From: Facklamia miroungae
Lineage (GTDB): Bacteria; Bacillota; Bacilli; Lactobacillales; Aerococcaceae
NCBI RefSeq assembly: GCF_012396555.1
Contig: NZ_JAAXPS010000004.1
Location: forward strand, 1-64,000
Reading direction: 5' to 3'
Length of the DNA: 64,000 nt
Part shown: positions 45,361-59,313 of the stretch, in pieces
Layout: each line of letters starts with the position of its first letter
How positions within the stretch are numbered: position 1 is the first letter of the stretch
Made by a program: the position numbers and the translations under genes
Notes under the pieces: model-generated
The model's database searches: none
What the model was told of the DNA's origin: nothing
What the model saw: only the letters and a program-made list of their open reading frames with translations

Positions 45361-46698
45361 ATGGAGGAAAAAGATCTTTTTTGGCAAGGAGTCTTAGATT
45401 ATTTAAAAGAAATTCTATCCACTTCTTCCTTTCGATCTTGGGTTGAGCCTTCAATTCCAACTCGAATCGGCAATCAATCAATCACAATTGCTGTTCCTAA
45501 TCCTATGACAAAAAAATATTGGGAAAATCATTTAGTGAATTATATCTTACAATATAGTCGTGAACGTTATGGAATCGAATATGAACCGCAATTTATAATT
45601 TATCAAACCCCACAAGACGAAATTATTCCTTCAAAAACCATATCTAAAGAAGAAAATCTTAATATTCCCTGTTTTTCTGATTCAAAACTAAACCCATCAT
45701 ATACTTTTGAAAATTTTGTAATCGGTGAAGATAATAAAATGGCAGCCGGAGCTGCTTTAGCAGTCAGTGATGGTCCTGGAAAAACCTATAATCCTTTTCT
45801 CATATATGGCGGGGTTGGTTTGGGAAAAACACATTTAATGCAAGCAATTGGTAATGATATTTTAATGAAAAATCCTTCAACAAAAATAAAATACGCAACT
45901 AGTGAATCCTTTGTTAATGATTTTATCACCAGTATTCAAAACGGCTCACAAAAGAAATTTAGAGAAATGTATCGTGAGATAGATGTACTTTTAATCGATG
46001 ATATTCAATTTCTTTCCAAAAAGGATGCAACCCAAGAAGAATTCTTTCACACTTTTAATGAACTATACAATAACAACAAACAAATTGTATTAACTTCTGA
46101 TCGCTTGCCTAATAATATTGATAATCTTGAAGAGAGATTAATTTCTCGCTTTAAATGGGGGTTATCAACCGATATTACGCCTCCTGATTTAGAAACACGA
46201 ATTGCAATTCTGAGAAAAAAAGCGGCTAATAATCGACTTGATATTGATTCCGAAACACTTACCTATATTGCTAATAACGTAGATACTAATATTCGTGAAC
46301 TTGAAGGGGCTTTAATGAGAGTTTTTGCTTATGCAGCGATCGAAGGAAAAGAAATAACCAGTAATTTAGCTGCTGAAGCCCTTTCTTCCATCTTTGGTGA
46401 ACAAAAGGCAAAAGTGATTGACGCTGACTCAATTATTTCAACATGTAGTAACTTTTATAAGATTTCTACCGATCAAATTAAAGGGAAGAAAAGAAATAAA
46501 GAAATTGTAACTGCTCGTCAAATTGCAATGTATTTAACACGTGAGTTAACTGAACTTTCTTTTCCAAAAATTGGTGAAGCTTTCGGAAATAAAAATCATA
46601 CCACCGTCATTCACGCTTATGAAAAAATCTCTGACGATTTAAAATCAAATATGACTCTTCGACACGAAATTGCAACTATTAAACAAATGCTAGAATAA
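45361..46698 (+). CDS. dnaA: Chromosomal replication initiator DnaA
   Basis: The 445-aa initiator has domain I (about 1-80), a linker, and the AAA+ domain with Walker A GGVGLGKTHLM and Walker B DVLLIDDIQF. The C-terminal DnaA-box-binding HTH carries the signature NKNHTTVIHAYEKI. The start at 45361 follows TTGAGGTGAAATTT; a longer reading through the promoter is rejected. DnaA boxes flank the gene on both sides. Confidence 0.98.
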   Translation: MEEKDLFWQGVLDYLKEILSTSSFRSWVEPSIPTRIGNQSITIAVPNPMTKKYWENHLVNYILQYSRERYGIEYEPQFIIYQTPQDEIIPSKTISKEENLNIPCFSDSKLNPSYTFENFVIGEDNKMAAGAALAVSDGPGKTYNPFLIYGGVGLGKTHLMQAIGNDILMKNPSTKIKYATSESFVNDFITSIQNGSQKKFREMYREIDVLLIDDIQFLSKKDATQEEFFHTFNELYNNNKQIVLTSDRLPNNIDNLEERLISRFKWGLSTDITPPDLETRIAILRKKAANNRLDIDSETLTYIANNVDTNIRELEGALMRVFAYAAIEGKEITSNLAAEALSSIFGEQKAKVIDADSIISTCSNFYKISTDQIKGKKRNKEIVTARQIAMYLTRELTELSFPKIGEAFGNKNHTTVIHAYEKISDDLKSNMTLRHEIATIKQMLE

Positions 46699-46702
46699 AG
46701 CT

Positions 46703-46784
46703 TGTGGATAAGTTTACTGAATTAATATTCTTTTACACATAGTCATCAACAAGGCTAAATGTTGACACTATCATCATTACTATA
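46703..46784. other. Second part of the origin between dnaA and dnaN
   Basis: A reverse perfect DnaA box (TGTGGATAA, 46703-46711) lies directly after the dnaA stop. An AT-rich stretch follows. On the minus strand, 46768-46784 reads as successive TAG/TGA/TAA-type triplets that loosely resemble a DnaA-trio element. Confidence 0.5.
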
Positions 46785-46856
46785 CTTATAGGCTCTGTCA
46801 ACAGGACCTACTATTATTACTTATATATTTAATAATTATTTATAAAGGAGAAAATT

Positions 46857-48005
46857 ATGAAATTTACAATTAACCGCTCAGCTTTTACGCAACAAATTAA
46901 TAATGTTCAAAGAGCTATTCCGTCTAAAACGACAATTAATATTTTATATGGAATTAAATTAGCTTTAGATAATAACGGAATGACTTTAATAGGAAGTGAT
47001 GCCGATATTTCCATTGAAAGTCACATTTCAGTTAATGATCCTTTAGCTAATCTCCAAATAGAAAGATCCGGCCAAATTGTACTTCCTGCTCGTTTATTAA
47101 ATGAAATTATAAAAAAATTACCTCAAGATGAAGTTGTTATAAGTGTAGATGATAAATTTAAAGCGACTATTCAATCGGGAAATGCTGAATTTCAAATTGT
47201 GGGAATTGACGGTAATGAATATCCTCGTTTACCCATAATTGATTTAGATCATCAAATACAATTACCAACACTTACTTTTAAAAATATGATTAATCAAACA
47301 ATTTTTGCAGCATCTAATCAAGAATCACGTCCAATTTTAACTGGGTTACATTTGATTTTAGAAAAAGATTTTTTAATTGGTGTGGCTACTGATAGTCATC
47401 GCTTAAGCCAAAGAGAAATCCCTTTAAAACTCTCAGAAAGCTCACATAATTTAGATGCAATTACAGTTCCTAAAAAGACGATGAGTGAATTAGCTAGAAT
47501 TGTTCCAGATAATGCTGATCTAATGATGACTCTATCTAATCAACAAATTATTTTTACTTTTGAAAATATAACAATTTACTCACGTTTACTTGAAGGAAAT
47601 TATCCAGCCACCGATCGATTAATTCCTAACTCTTGTGAAACAGAAATTGTTCTAAATGCGGCTGATTTTCTACAGGCTATTGAACGTGCTTCACTATTAT
47701 CACATGAAGGAAAAAATAATATTGTTCAGTTAGATATTCAACCTGATCATATTGAATTATTTGTTAAAGGTAATGAAATTGGAAATGTAGCAGAAGAAAT
47801 TCAATTTGTCTCTTCAAGTGGTGAGGCTCTTCAAATTTCCTTCAATCCAGATTACATGAAAGAAGCGCTCCGTTCATTTGGTGATATTGAAATCAAGATT
47901 CAATTCAATTCACCTGTTCGCCCAATGTTACTAACTCCAAATGAAAACAGTGAATTACCTCACAATGATTTATTGCAATTACTAACACCTGTTCGCACCC
48001 ATTAA
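46857..48005 (+). CDS. dnaN: DNA polymerase III beta subunit (sliding clamp)
   Basis: The 382-aa clamp has three repeated domains of about 125 aa. Family blocks visible are RPILTGLHL, ATDSHRLSQ, LLEGNYPATDRLIP and the C-terminal MLLTP near the peptide-binding pocket. AAAGGAG precedes the ATG. It has its own terminator downstream, so yaaA-recF are transcribed separately as well. Confidence 0.98.
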   Translation: MKFTINRSAFTQQINNVQRAIPSKTTINILYGIKLALDNNGMTLIGSDADISIESHISVNDPLANLQIERSGQIVLPARLLNEIIKKLPQDEVVISVDDKFKATIQSGNAEFQIVGIDGNEYPRLPIIDLDHQIQLPTLTFKNMINQTIFAASNQESRPILTGLHLILEKDFLIGVATDSHRLSQREIPLKLSESSHNLDAITVPKKTMSELARIVPDNADLMMTLSNQQIIFTFENITIYSRLLEGNYPATDRLIPNSCETEIVLNAADFLQAIERASLLSHEGKNNIVQLDIQPDHIELFVKGNEIGNVAEEIQFVSSSGEALQISFNPDYMKEALRSFGDIEIKIQFNSPVRPMLLTPNENSELPHNDLLQLLTPVRTH

Positions 48006-48012
48006 TTGAAAA

Positions 48013-48045
48013 AAGCAGGTCGAAAAATCGGCCTGCTTATTTTTT
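48013..48045 (+). terminator. Intrinsic terminator of dnaN
   Basis: An 11-bp stem (AAGCAGGTCGA with TCGGCCTGCTT, one G-U pair) with an AAAA loop is followed by a T-rich run. Confidence 0.85.
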
Positions 48046-48141
48046 GCCTTTATTTATCGTCTAAGGCTTTTTTATCTTAAATAAGCTTTTTATACTCCAA
48101 AAGCCATTTTATATTTAAAACTGTAAAATTTCGCCAAATAT

Positions 48142-48170
48142 TTGAGTCTTAATCCTTTTAGATGTATAAT
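48142..48170 (+). promoter_or_regulatory. Promoter of yaaA-recF-gyrB-gyrA
   Basis: TTGAGT (48142-48147), a 17-bp spacer and perfect TATAAT (48165-48170). Confidence 0.8.
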
Positions 48171-48201
48171 AAATATTATAAAAGAGTGATGGGGTGGCCA
48201 A

Positions 48202-48426
48202 ATGGAACATAAAAAAGTCAAAATAGAAAGTGACCATGTAACGCTCGGCCAATTATTAAAAATGGTAGATTTAATATCTAGTGGTGGAATGGCCAAATGG
48301 TATCTGGGAGAATTCACAGTCTACTTAAATGAGGAACCTGAAAATCGACGAGGAAGAAAAATATATCCTGGTGATCGTATTGAATTTGTTCAGGATGCTC
48401 TAGTTGTTGATGTGATTGGTCAATAA
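48202..48426 (+). CDS. yaaA: S4 domain protein YaaA
   Basis: This 74-aa S4-like RNA-binding protein has the pattern VTLGQLLKMVDLISSGGMAK, then NRRGRKIYPGDRIEF. The position between dnaN and recF is conserved in Firmicutes. The role is unknown beyond probable RNA binding. It lies 8 bp before recF. Confidence 0.9.
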   Translation: MEHKKVKIESDHVTLGQLLKMVDLISSGGMAKWYLGEFTVYLNEEPENRRGRKIYPGDRIEFVQDALVVDVIGQ

Positions 48427-48434
48427 GATACTAT

Positions 48435-51489
<3,055 letters not shown>

Positions 51490-51513
51490 CATTATCGATG
51501 AAAGGAGTTCGTT

Positions 51514-54042
51514 ATGACTGAAGAGAATTTTGATATAAGTAAACAATCTTTTGAAGAAATTAACCTACCTGATGAGATGCGCAATTCATTTCTAGATTAT
51601 GCCATGTCTGTCATTGTAGCTAGAGCTCTACCAGATGTACGTGATGGTTTAAAACCAGTGCATCGAAGAATTTTATATGGAATGAATGAATTGGGTGTAA
51701 CCCCTGACAAACCACATAAAAAGTCAGCCCGAATCGTTGGTGATGTAATGGGTAAATATCATCCACATGGTGATTCGGCAATCTATGAGGCTATGGTTAG
51801 AATGGCCCAGCCATTTTCTTATCGTCAAATGTTAGTGGATGGTCATGGTAACTTTGGTTCAGTTGATGGTGATGGAGCAGCGGCAATGCGGTATACGGAA
51901 GCCAGAATGGCAAAAATAACCTTGGAAATGCTAAGGGACATTAATAAAGATACTATTGATTTTCAAGATAATTACTCTCAAGAAGAAAAAGAACCTGTTG
52001 TATTACCTAGTCGTTTCCCTAATTTATTAGTAAATGGTGTATCAGGTATTGCAGTTGGGATGACCACTAATATCCCACCACACAATCTAGAAGAAGTTAT
52101 CGACGCTTTGCAAATACTCATGCGTAACCCTGACGCGACTGTTGATGAATTAATGGAAGTTTTACCGGGACCTGATTTTCCAACTGGTGGAATTATTGTT
52201 GGTAAATCAGGCATTAGACAAGCTTATCGAACTGGAAAAGGAAAAATTACGGTCCGTGGTAAAGTAGAAATTGAATATTTTGGTAACAATATGGATCGTG
52301 AACGTATTATTATTCAAGAATTACCATATGGAGTCAATAAAGCGAAATTAGTTGAAAGAATCGCGGAATTAGGGCGAGATAAGCGAATAGATGGTATTTC
52401 TTATATCGCAGATGAATCGGGTAGAGAAGGAATGCGTATTGTCGTGGAAGCTCGTAGAGATGCATCTGCTCACGTTATTTTAAATAATTTATATAAACAG
52501 ACACCTTTGCAGACTAATTTTGGTATCAATATGTTAGCAATTGACTTTGGTGTTCCCAAAGTTTTGAATTTGAAAGAAATTTTACAAAAATATTTAGCTC
52601 ATCAAGTTGAAGTAATCACCAGACGTACGAAATTTGAAAAGCGTAAGGCAGAAGATCGTGCACATATTTTACAAGGGCTACAAAAGGCTTTAGATTTCAT
52701 TGACGAGATTATCACTATCATCCGTTCTTCACACGATTCAGAAACAGCTAAGCAAGAGTTGATTAACCGTTTTGAATTTTCACAAATACAAGCGCAATCC
52801 ATTTTAGATATGCGGCTCGTTCGTTTAACAGGATTAGAACGAGAAAAAATTGATGCAGAATATAAAGATTTACAAGAATTAATTATTCGGTTAACTGAGA
52901 TTCTTTCTTCGCAAGATAGGATTTATGAAATTATTCATGATGAATTAAGAGACATTCTTAAGAAATACAACGATCCGAGAAGAACTGAGATAAAAATGGG
53001 CGAAATTCAATCTCTAGAGGATGAGGATTTAATTGACGAAGAGGATATACTTATAGCTTTAACGACTTCTGGTTATATTAAACGTATGACAGAGGATGAA
53101 TTTCGCGTTCAGAATCGCGGAGGAAGAGGTGTTAAAGGAATGGGAGTCAGTGAAGAAGATTCCATTCAAAGTTTAGTTTCAGCTTCTACCCATGATACTC
53201 TACTCTTTTTCACTAACTTTGGTAAAGTATACCGAGCGAAAGGTTATGATATGCCACAATATGGTAGGACTTCAAAAGGTTTGCCAATTATTAATCTTTT
53301 AAATTTGGATAAAGAAGAATATGTGCGCGATATTGTAAATATCCGAAAAGAAGCAGATGATCAAGATACTCACCTCTTATTTGTAACTAAAAAAGGTATG
53401 GTTAAACGAACCTTAGTTAGTGAATATTATAACATTCGTACTAATGGCCTTATTGCAATTAAACTCAGAGAAAATGATGAATTAGTAAATGTTTTAATTA
53501 CTGATGGTCAAAAGAATATTATCATAGGTTCCAATAACGGTTATGCGGTAAGTTTTGATGAAAATAATGTACGCGATATGGGTCGAAGTGCTTCGGGTGT
53601 GAGAGGAATGAAATTGCGCGCTGGAGATCATGTTATCGGCGCTGCTATTTTAGAAGATGATAAACAAGTCCTCGTAGTTACTGAAAATGGATATAGTAAA
53701 CGTACAGAAGCTAATCAGTATGCTATTAAAAATCGTGGAGGGAAAGGGGTTAAAACTTCTAATATTTCTCAAAAGAGTGGTAAATTAGCTGGTCTGGTTA
53801 CTGTACAAGGCGATGAAGACTTACTAATTATGACGAATGAAGGAGTTGTTATTCGAGTTCACATTGATTCGATTTCTACAGCTTCAAGAGATACTTTAGG
53901 AGTCAAAGTCATTCGATTAGATGATGATTCAGTAGTGGATAAAATTGTTGTTATTGAAAAGAATGAAGATGAAGAAGAACAGCATTTGGAATTAGAGAAT
54001 TCTGATTTAGAAAAAGCCGAGGAAGAAACTTTAGAAGAATAA
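51514..54042 (+). CDS. gyrA: DNA gyrase subunit A
   Basis: The DNA-cleaving subunit of gyrase, 842 aa. The active-site tyrosine lies in [10 protein letters not shown]. The quinolone-determining region reads [12 protein letters not shown] with S88 and E92, the unmutated type. The C-terminal beta-pinwheel has the GyrA box [10 protein letters not shown] near residue 530 and a second related repeat, [10 protein letters not shown]. The acidic tail is typical. GAAAGGAG precedes the ATG. Confidence 0.98.
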   Translation: MTEENFDISKQSFEEINLPDEMRNSFLDYAMSVIVARALPDVRDGLKPVHRRILYGMNELGVTPDKPHKKSARIVGDVMGKYHPHGDSAIYEAMVRMAQPFSYRQMLVDGHGNFGSVDGDGAAAMRYTEARMAKITLEMLRDINKDTIDFQDNYSQEEKEPVVLPSRFPNLLVNGVSGIAVGMTTNIPPHNLEEVIDALQILMRNPDATVDELMEVLPGPDFPTGGIIVGKSGIRQAYRTGKGKITVRGKVEIEYFGNNMDRERIIIQELPYGVNKAKLVERIAELGRDKRIDGISYIADESGREGMRIVVEARRDASAHVILNNLYKQTPLQTNFGINMLAIDFGVPKVLNLKEILQKYLAHQVEVITRRTKFEKRKAEDRAHILQGLQKALDFIDEIITIIRSSHDSETAKQELINRFEFSQIQAQSILDMRLVRLTGLEREKIDAEYKDLQELIIRLTEILSSQDRIYEIIHDELRDILKKYNDPRRTEIKMGEIQSLEDEDLIDEEDILIALTTSGYIKRMTEDEFRVQNRGGRGVKGMGVSEEDSIQSLVSASTHDTLLFFTNFGKVYRAKGYDMPQYGRTSKGLPIINLLNLDKEEYVRDIVNIRKEADDQDTHLLFVTKKGMVKRTLVSEYYNIRTNGLIAIKLRENDELVNVLITDGQKNIIIGSNNGYAVSFDENNVRDMGRSASGVRGMKLRAGDHVIGAAILEDDKQVLVVTENGYSKRTEANQYAIKNRGGKGVKTSNISQKSGKLAGLVTVQGDEDLLIMTNEGVVIRVHIDSISTASRDTLGVKVIRLDDDSVVDKIVVIEKNEDEEEQHLELENSDLEKAEEETLEE

Positions 54043-54052
54043 CAAGTTATCA

Positions 54053-54081
54053 TTGATTTCTTTAAAATAGAATGATAAAAT
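54053..54081 (+). promoter_or_regulatory. Promoter of rpsF-ssb-rpsR
   Basis: TTGATT (54053-54058), a 17-bp spacer and TAAAAT (54076-54081). The leader holds the inverted repeat GAGTTAA/TTAACTC before rpsF, where an S6:S18 control element is expected by family. Confidence 0.6.
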
Positions 54082-54157
54082 TATTAAATGTGAGTTAATC
54101 GCTTAATCGCTTAACTCCTTGCTCTATGGAGCCATTTGACCAAAAGGAGGTGCAGTC

Positions 54158-54457
54158 ATGAGTCAACCAACTAAATATGAAATCCTTTATATTATTCGTC
54201 CAGATATGACCGATGAAGCAAAAAAAGAATTAATTGCTCGTTTTGATCAAATCTTAGTCGATCAGGGATCAGAAGTTGTAGAATCAAAAGACTGGGCTAA
54301 GAAACGTTTAGCATACGAAATTAACGATTATCGTGAAGGTATTTACCATTTAATCACTTTAACCGCTGATGATGCTAAAGGGATCAACGAGTTCGATCGT
54401 CTTGCGCGAATCAACCGTGATATCTTACGCCATATGATTACAAAAGTAGAAGAATAA
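54158..54457 (+). CDS. rpsF: Ribosomal protein S6
   Basis: The 99-aa S6 binds S18 on the 30S platform. Family blocks [31 protein letters not shown] and NRDILRHMI are clear. AAAAGGAGGTGCAGTC precedes the ATG. It is the first gene of rpsF-ssb-rpsR, and a parS site lies between it and ssb. Confidence 0.98.
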   Translation: MSQPTKYEILYIIRPDMTDEAKKELIARFDQILVDQGSEVVESKDWAKKRLAYEINDYREGIYHLITLTADDAKGINEFDRLARINRDILRHMITKVEE

Positions 54458-54463
54458 TCAATA

Positions 54464-54479
54464 TGTTTCACGTGAAACA
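54464..54479. other. parS: parS site 1 (ParB-binding)
   Basis: TGTTTCACGTGAAACA is a perfect 16-bp palindrome identical to the Bacillus-type parS consensus, between rpsF and ssb. Confidence 0.93.
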
Positions 54480-54496
54480 CTTGTAGGAGGAATAAA

Positions 54497-55012
54497 ATGA
54501 ATACCGTACAATTAGTTGGGCGTTTAACCAAGGAAATTGATTTACGTTATACTTCTTCAGGAACTCCAGTTGGAAGTTTTACACTGGCTGTAAATCGCAG
54601 TTTTACCAATCAACAAGGTGAGCGTGAAGCAGATTTCATTAATTGTGTGATTTGGCGTAAAGCTGCTGAAAATTTAGCCAACTTTACCCGAAAAGGTTCT
54701 CAAATCGGAGTTGAAGGTCGCATTCAAACAAGAAGTTATGACAATCAACAAGGACAAAAAGTTTATGTTACAGAAGTTGTAGTTAGTAACTTCCATTTAC
54801 TTGAACCACGCTCAGTTACTGAACAACGCCCTGTTTCTGATGGAAATCAATCATACAAGCAGAACAATCCGAATACTAATCAATACCAAGGCCAGCCAAA
54901 TCAATCGACTAATAATGACTTTGGTTTCAACCAAAACTTTAGTCAAAATAATAGTAATCCATTTGGCGACAGTCAGAAGGTAGATATTTCAGAAGATGAT
55001 CTACCGTTTTAG
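54497..55012 (+). CDS. ssb: Single-stranded DNA-binding protein
   Basis: The 171-aa protein has an N-terminal OB fold (about residues 1-108: [36 protein letters not shown]). A Gln/Asn-rich linker follows, then the acidic partner-binding tip [22 protein letters not shown] precedes the ATG. Confidence 0.98.
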   Translation: MNTVQLVGRLTKEIDLRYTSSGTPVGSFTLAVNRSFTNQQGEREADFINCVIWRKAAENLANFTRKGSQIGVEGRIQTRSYDNQQGQKVYVTEVVVSNFHLLEPRSVTEQRPVSDGNQSYKQNNPNTNQYQGQPNQSTNNDFGFNQNFSQNNSNPFGDSQKVDISEDDLPF

Positions 55013-55035
55013 AATAATGCAGAGGAGGAAAATAA

Positions 55036-55269
55036 ATGGCACAACGTCGCGGAGGAAGACGTAGAAAAAAAGTGTGTTATTTCTGTGCTAATCATATTGA
55101 TTACATTGATTATAAAGACACAGATCTTTTAAAAAGATTTATTTCTGAAAAAGGAAAAATATTACCACGTCGTGTAACTGGTACTTGCGCTAAACACCAA
55201 CGTACATTAACTAATGCAATTAAACGTGCACGGATCATGGCTCTATTACCATTTACCGTTCAAGAATAA
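55036..55269 (+). CDS. rpsR: Ribosomal protein S18
   Basis: The 77-aa protein has [20 protein letters not shown] and [19 protein letters not shown], both S18 signatures. AGAGGAGG precedes the ATG. It ends the operon at a terminator that directly abuts parS site 2. Confidence 0.98.
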   Translation: MAQRRGGRRRKKVCYFCANHIDYIDYKDTDLLKRFISEKGKILPRRVTGTCAKHQRTLTNAIKRARIMALLPFTVQE

Positions 55270-55275
55270 TAATTA

Positions 55276-55298
55276 GCCACCCAGTGGGTGGTTTTTTT
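55276..55298 (+). terminator. Intrinsic terminator of rpsR
   Basis: The stem CCACCCA/TGGGTGG (55277-55291) is followed by seven T residues. The last T is the first base of parS site 2. Confidence 0.85.
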
Positions 55299-55313
55299 GT
55301 TTCACGTGAAACA
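55298..55313. other. parS: parS site 2 (ParB-binding)
   Basis: A second perfect TGTTTCACGTGAAACA, 834 bp from site 1, immediately downstream of the rpsR terminator. Confidence 0.93.
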
Positions 55314-55389
55314 TCTTACGTGGAGACCATCATAGAATAATTGAATTAAGTGTGATAAAATAAGTGATATTATTACTAAGAGGTGTGCT

Positions 55390-57387
55390 GTGCTTAAAAA
55401 AAATAAAATAGAAGAATTTTTTAAATATTTTCATTCATTAGAAATTTCTTGGCAAATCTATTCCATCTTATTGATCTATCTAATACTGATAGTAGTAGCT
55501 TTTAAATGGGAATGGCGTTTAGGTGTATTCCTGGTCGCTTTTCTATTAATTATTGTGTTTTTCTTTACTTTCAATATCAAAGGGTTTATAAAAGATCTTG
55601 CTAAAATAGCTAGTCATATGTCGGAAAATGCATTTTTAGCACAAGAATATGCTCTTTATAACGCTCCAATAGGTGTAATACTATATGATCAAGAAGAAAG
55701 AGTAACCTGGGTTAATCCGGTGATTAAAAAGATTTTTAATAAAGATATAATCGGTGAAAAAATTGAAAAAGTCGATAGTAAATTAACTCAAATTCTTGGT
55801 CAAAGCAACATGAGCCAATGGCAGGAAGTTTCTTTAAATACAGGATATTTCCGAGCGCTTCATCATCATGAATATAAGGCACTTTATCTGTACGATATTA
55901 CTCAAGATATTGAAATCCAAAAAGCTATTGGGGAATCTATTCTAGTGATGGGGTCACTCCTATTAGATGATTATGACGATTTAATTTATGCCATGGATGA
56001 CGAAGCAAGTGCAAAATTTGAATCTGATTTAATTACACGATTGAATCGCTGGGCTGATCAATATCAAATATACTTAAAACAAACAGATGAAGATCAATTT
56101 TTATTGCTTTTAAATGAAAATTCTTTGAAGAGTTTGGAAAAAGAAAAATTTCAATCGATTGAAGCTATAAAAGAATACTATTCGAGTCAGAAGATTCCTA
56201 TCTCACTTTCTTTAGCTTTTTCATATAGCAAAACCTCTCAACAAAATATGATACTGGTGGCTAAACAGGTAAAATCAAATTTAGATTTAGCTTTAGGACG
56301 AGGTGGAGATCAAGTAGTTATTCGAGAAATAGAAGGAAAAGCAAGATTTTTTGGTGCAAAGACAAGTTATACTGAAAATCGCTCGGATATCCGCAGTAAA
56401 ATGTTCTTTCAAGCTCTTAAAAGTACCGTTTTAACTTACGATCGCGTATTAGTCAGTGGCCATCAATCGCCGGATATGGATTCATTAGGTTCTGCTCTTG
56501 CAGTTCAACAAATTGTAAGTTCTTTTGGTAGAGAAGCGAAGATTCTTATTGACCGTGATGGAATGACAGAAGATATTCGAGAGATAATTAACAATGATTA
56601 TTTTGAGAAAAGAGATGACCAAATTTTTATCGAAGATAAGGAATTAGATAGTTTTTTAGATGAAAAAACACTTCTGATTCTTGTGGATCATCATCGATCA
56701 ATGATTTCACAGGCTGAAAAAATCTTTTTTGATTATGATATTGTGATTATCGACCACCATCGACAAGCTGAAGAATTTCCGAGTAATTGTGTTTTAAGTT
56801 ATCTTGAGCCGTCTGCCTCTTCAGCAGTTGAATTACTGACAGAATATTTCAGTGTAATTGATGAAAAAGATAATGCTATTGATGAACTAATAGCAACTGT
56901 AATGTTAGCAGGTATCATTATTGATACTAATCAATTTTCTTTAAGAACTGGTTCACGAACCTTTGAAGCAGCAGCTTACTTAAAATCAATGGGTGCTGAT
57001 AATATAAAAATTAAGCATTTATTAAAAGAAAGTTTAGAGACTATCAAAATTAAAAATCATTTAATTGAGGATACTAAAATTATTGATTCAATTTATGCTG
57101 TAACTATTGCGAATGAAGGAATAATAGTTGATAATGTTCTTGCTTCTCAGACAGCTGATGATTTATTGGGAATTGATCAGATTGAAGCATCTTTTGTGAT
57201 TTACCAACGCAATGAAAATGAAGTTGGAATATCTGCTAGAAGTTTAGGGAAAATTAATGTTCAAGTGATTATGGAGAAACTTGGAGGAGGCGGTCATTTA
57301 TCAAATGCAGCAACGCAGATAGAGGATCGATCGATTCATGAAGTAGAAAAAGAATTAATTGATGTCATTAAATTTAAGGAGGAATAA
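55390..57387 (+). CDS. gdpP: Cyclic-di-AMP phosphodiesterase GdpP
   Basis: GdpP degrades c-di-AMP. The 665-aa protein has two N-terminal membrane helices (about residues 18-60), a PAS-like domain (about 85-150) and a degenerate GGDEF domain (about 170-310). The DHH phosphodiesterase domain shows [13 protein letters not shown] near residue 356 and LVDHHR near 437. The DHHA1 domain has [12 protein letters not shown] near 632. The start is GTG at 55390-55392 behind AAGAGGTG. It is in the conserved gdpP-rplI-dnaB order, only 2 bp from rplI. c-di-AMP also controls Ktr channels, such as the pair at 8.7-10.7 kb. Confidence 0.95.
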   Translation: MLKKNKIEEFFKYFHSLEISWQIYSILLIYLILIVVAFKWEWRLGVFLVAFLLIIVFFFTFNIKGFIKDLAKIASHMSENAFLAQEYALYNAPIGVILYDQEERVTWVNPVIKKIFNKDIIGEKIEKVDSKLTQILGQSNMSQWQEVSLNTGYFRALHHHEYKALYLYDITQDIEIQKAIGESILVMGSLLLDDYDDLIYAMDDEASAKFESDLITRLNRWADQYQIYLKQTDEDQFLLLLNENSLKSLEKEKFQSIEAIKEYYSSQKIPISLSLAFSYSKTSQQNMILVAKQVKSNLDLALGRGGDQVVIREIEGKARFFGAKTSYTENRSDIRSKMFFQALKSTVLTYDRVLVSGHQSPDMDSLGSALAVQQIVSSFGREAKILIDRDGMTEDIREIINNDYFEKRDDQIFIEDKELDSFLDEKTLLILVDHHRSMISQAEKIFFDYDIVIIDHHRQAEEFPSNCVLSYLEPSASSAVELLTEYFSVIDEKDNAIDELIATVMLAGIIIDTNQFSLRTGSRTFEAAAYLKSMGADNIKIKHLLKESLETIKIKNHLIEDTKIIDSIYAVTIANEGIIVDNVLASQTADDLLGIDQIEASFVIYQRNENEVGISARSLGKINVQVIMEKLGGGGHLSNAATQIEDRSIHEVEKELIDVIKFKEE

Positions 57388-57389
57388 TT

Positions 57390-57842
57390 ATGAAAGTTAT
57401 TTTATTAGAAGATGTACGTAAGCAAGGTAAAAAAGGCCAAATCATTAATGTATCAGATGGTTATGCAAACAATTATTTAATTAAAAATGGTTTAGCAAAA
57501 GTTGCTGATTCAAAGGCGATGAGTGAGTTCAAGGCTCAAAAGAAGGCTCAGGAGAAATTGGCTGCTGAAGAGTTAGAAGAAGCGAAAAATTTAAAAGTAG
57601 AAATAGAAAAAGAAGAGACAGTTGTGGTTATTTCAGCTAAATCTGGTGAAGATGGCCGTCTTTTTGGAACTATTCCTTCAAAACAAATTGCTCAAGAATT
57701 AAAAAAACAATTTGATATTGAAGTTGATAAACGTAAAATTGAATTAGAAAGTAATCTAGCATCTTTAGGCTTTCATAATGTCCCTGTAAAGCTACATAGT
57801 GATGTCTCTGCAATAATTCGAGTAAAAGTTGAAGAAGTATAG
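57390..57842 (+). CDS. rplI: Ribosomal protein L9
   Basis: The 150-aa L9 has its N-terminal signature [20 protein letters not shown]. The long connecting helix (about residues 45-75) and the C-terminal RNA-binding domain ([17 protein letters not shown]) follow. AAGGAGGAATAATT, within the end of gdpP, serves as the ribosome binding site. Confidence 0.98.
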   Translation: MKVILLEDVRKQGKKGQIINVSDGYANNYLIKNGLAKVADSKAMSEFKAQKKAQEKLAAEELEEAKNLKVEIEKEETVVVISAKSGEDGRLFGTIPSKQIAQELKKQFDIEVDKRKIELESNLASLGFHNVPVKLHSDVSAIIRVKVEEV

Positions 57843-57865
57843 CTTTTTAATTAAGAGGTGAAAAA

Positions 57866-59245
57866 ATGGAACTTTCGCAAATGAATCAGATGCAGGCACC
57901 TCAAAATATTGAAGCAGAAAGATCAGTCTTAGGAGGACTTCTATTAGAACCTAAGAAGTTAGCAACAGTTCAGACCGTGATTCAAGAAGATGACTTTTAT
58001 AAAGTAGCTCATCAACAAATATATGCAGCAATGGAGCGTGTCTTTGATCGAGATGGGACATTAGATCATTTGATGTTAAAAAATCAATTAGATGCCTTGG
58101 ATCAATTGGAAAATGTAGGTGGATACGAATACATTATAGAATTAACAAGTTTTACACCAACGACTGCTAATATTGAAAATTACGCAAGGATTGTTAAAGA
58201 AAAATCCATTCTTCGCCAATTAATCTCTGCTTCATCAAAAATAACTCAAACTGCTTATGATGAAGATAATGAAGTAGAAGATATTATCGATCAAAGCGAG
58301 AAATTGATTCTATCAATAGGAGAAGGTTCTCAAAATAACCGTCCCCAAATGATGAGGCAACTCATAGCGGAAGCCTTTGACAAGATTGTAAAGTTAGCAG
58401 AAGAAAAACGCGACGTAGTAGGATTACCCACTGGTTATTACGAACTTGATAAGTTAACCAGTGGCTTTCAACCCGATCAATTAATCATCATAGCTGCGAG
58501 ACCTTCTGTAGGAAAGACAGCTTTTGCTTTAAACATTGCACAAAATGTCGCAACAAAATCCAAGGTACCAGTGGTGATCTTTTCGCTTGAGATGGGTGCT
58601 TTAGATATGGTAAATCGAATGATTTGTGCAGAGGGAAGTATTCATGCTTCTAATTTACGAACAGGTCAACTGACAGATGATGAATGGAAGAGTTTTACAG
58701 TAGCTACGGATATCCTAAGAGATGCCCCAATTTATATTGATGATTCTGCAGGTATTCGTGTTTCTGAAATACGTGCAAAATGCCGCCGTTTAAAACAAGA
58801 AAATCCTGAATTAGGATTAATCGTTATTGATTATTTACAATTAATTGATGGTAATGGACGCGAAAATCGTCAACAAGAAGTCTCGGAAATTTCACGTCAA
58901 TTAAAAAAGTTGTCTAAAGAGCTTTCGGTACCGATTATTGCACTTTCTCAACTTTCAAGAGGACTTGAGCAAAGACAAAATAAACGGCCTATTTTGAGTG
59001 ATATTAGAGAATCTGGTTCAATTGAACAAGATGCTGATATCGTAGCTTTTCTCTATCGTGAAGATTATCACCAACAAGATAGTGGTGAAGATGATGGGCC
59101 TCAAGATGATTTACCTGATAATACAGTAGAAGTTATTATTGCTAAAAATAGAGCTGGTGCAAGGGACACGGTCAAACTCTTATTCAAAAAAGAATACAAT
59201 AAATTCTCCAGTTTATCCTATCAAAAAGAACCTTTTACTGTATAA
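57866..59245 (+). CDS. dnaB: Replicative DNA helicase
   Basis: The hexameric helicase (called DnaC in Bacillus), 459 aa. The N-terminal primase-interacting domain (PQNIEAERSVLGGLLLEP) is followed by the RecA-like domain with Walker A ARPSVGKTAFALNIA and Walker B LIVIDYLQLI. The arginine finger region RESGSIEQDADIV is present. It ends in a terminator that overlaps its last codons. Confidence 0.98.
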   Translation: MELSQMNQMQAPQNIEAERSVLGGLLLEPKKLATVQTVIQEDDFYKVAHQQIYAAMERVFDRDGTLDHLMLKNQLDALDQLENVGGYEYIIELTSFTPTTANIENYARIVKEKSILRQLISASSKITQTAYDEDNEVEDIIDQSEKLILSIGEGSQNNRPQMMRQLIAEAFDKIVKLAEEKRDVVGLPTGYYELDKLTSGFQPDQLIIIAARPSVGKTAFALNIAQNVATKSKVPVVIFSLEMGALDMVNRMICAEGSIHASNLRTGQLTDDEWKSFTVATDILRDAPIYIDDSAGIRVSEIRAKCRRLKQENPELGLIVIDYLQLIDGNGRENRQQEVSEISRQLKKLSKELSVPIIALSQLSRGLEQRQNKRPILSDIRESGSIEQDADIVAFLYREDYHQQDSGEDDGPQDDLPDNTVEVIIAKNRAGARDTVKLLFKKEYNKFSSLSYQKEPFTV

Positions 59246-59265
59246 TAGAGTAAAAGGTTCTTTTT
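59223..59265 (+). terminator. Intrinsic terminator of dnaB
   Basis: A 17-bp perfect stem (59223-59239 with 59249-59265) ends in TTTTT. Its left arm is inside the dnaB coding region. Confidence 0.85.
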
Positions 59266-59313
59266 ACATTTTACTTTAATAGAGTATATGATTGACATTA
59301 TTAAGGAGATACT

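Noticed and set aside
48090-48317. Minus-strand open frame opposite yaaA
   Set aside because: It overlaps the yaaA promoter and gene on the other strand and shows no protein character.
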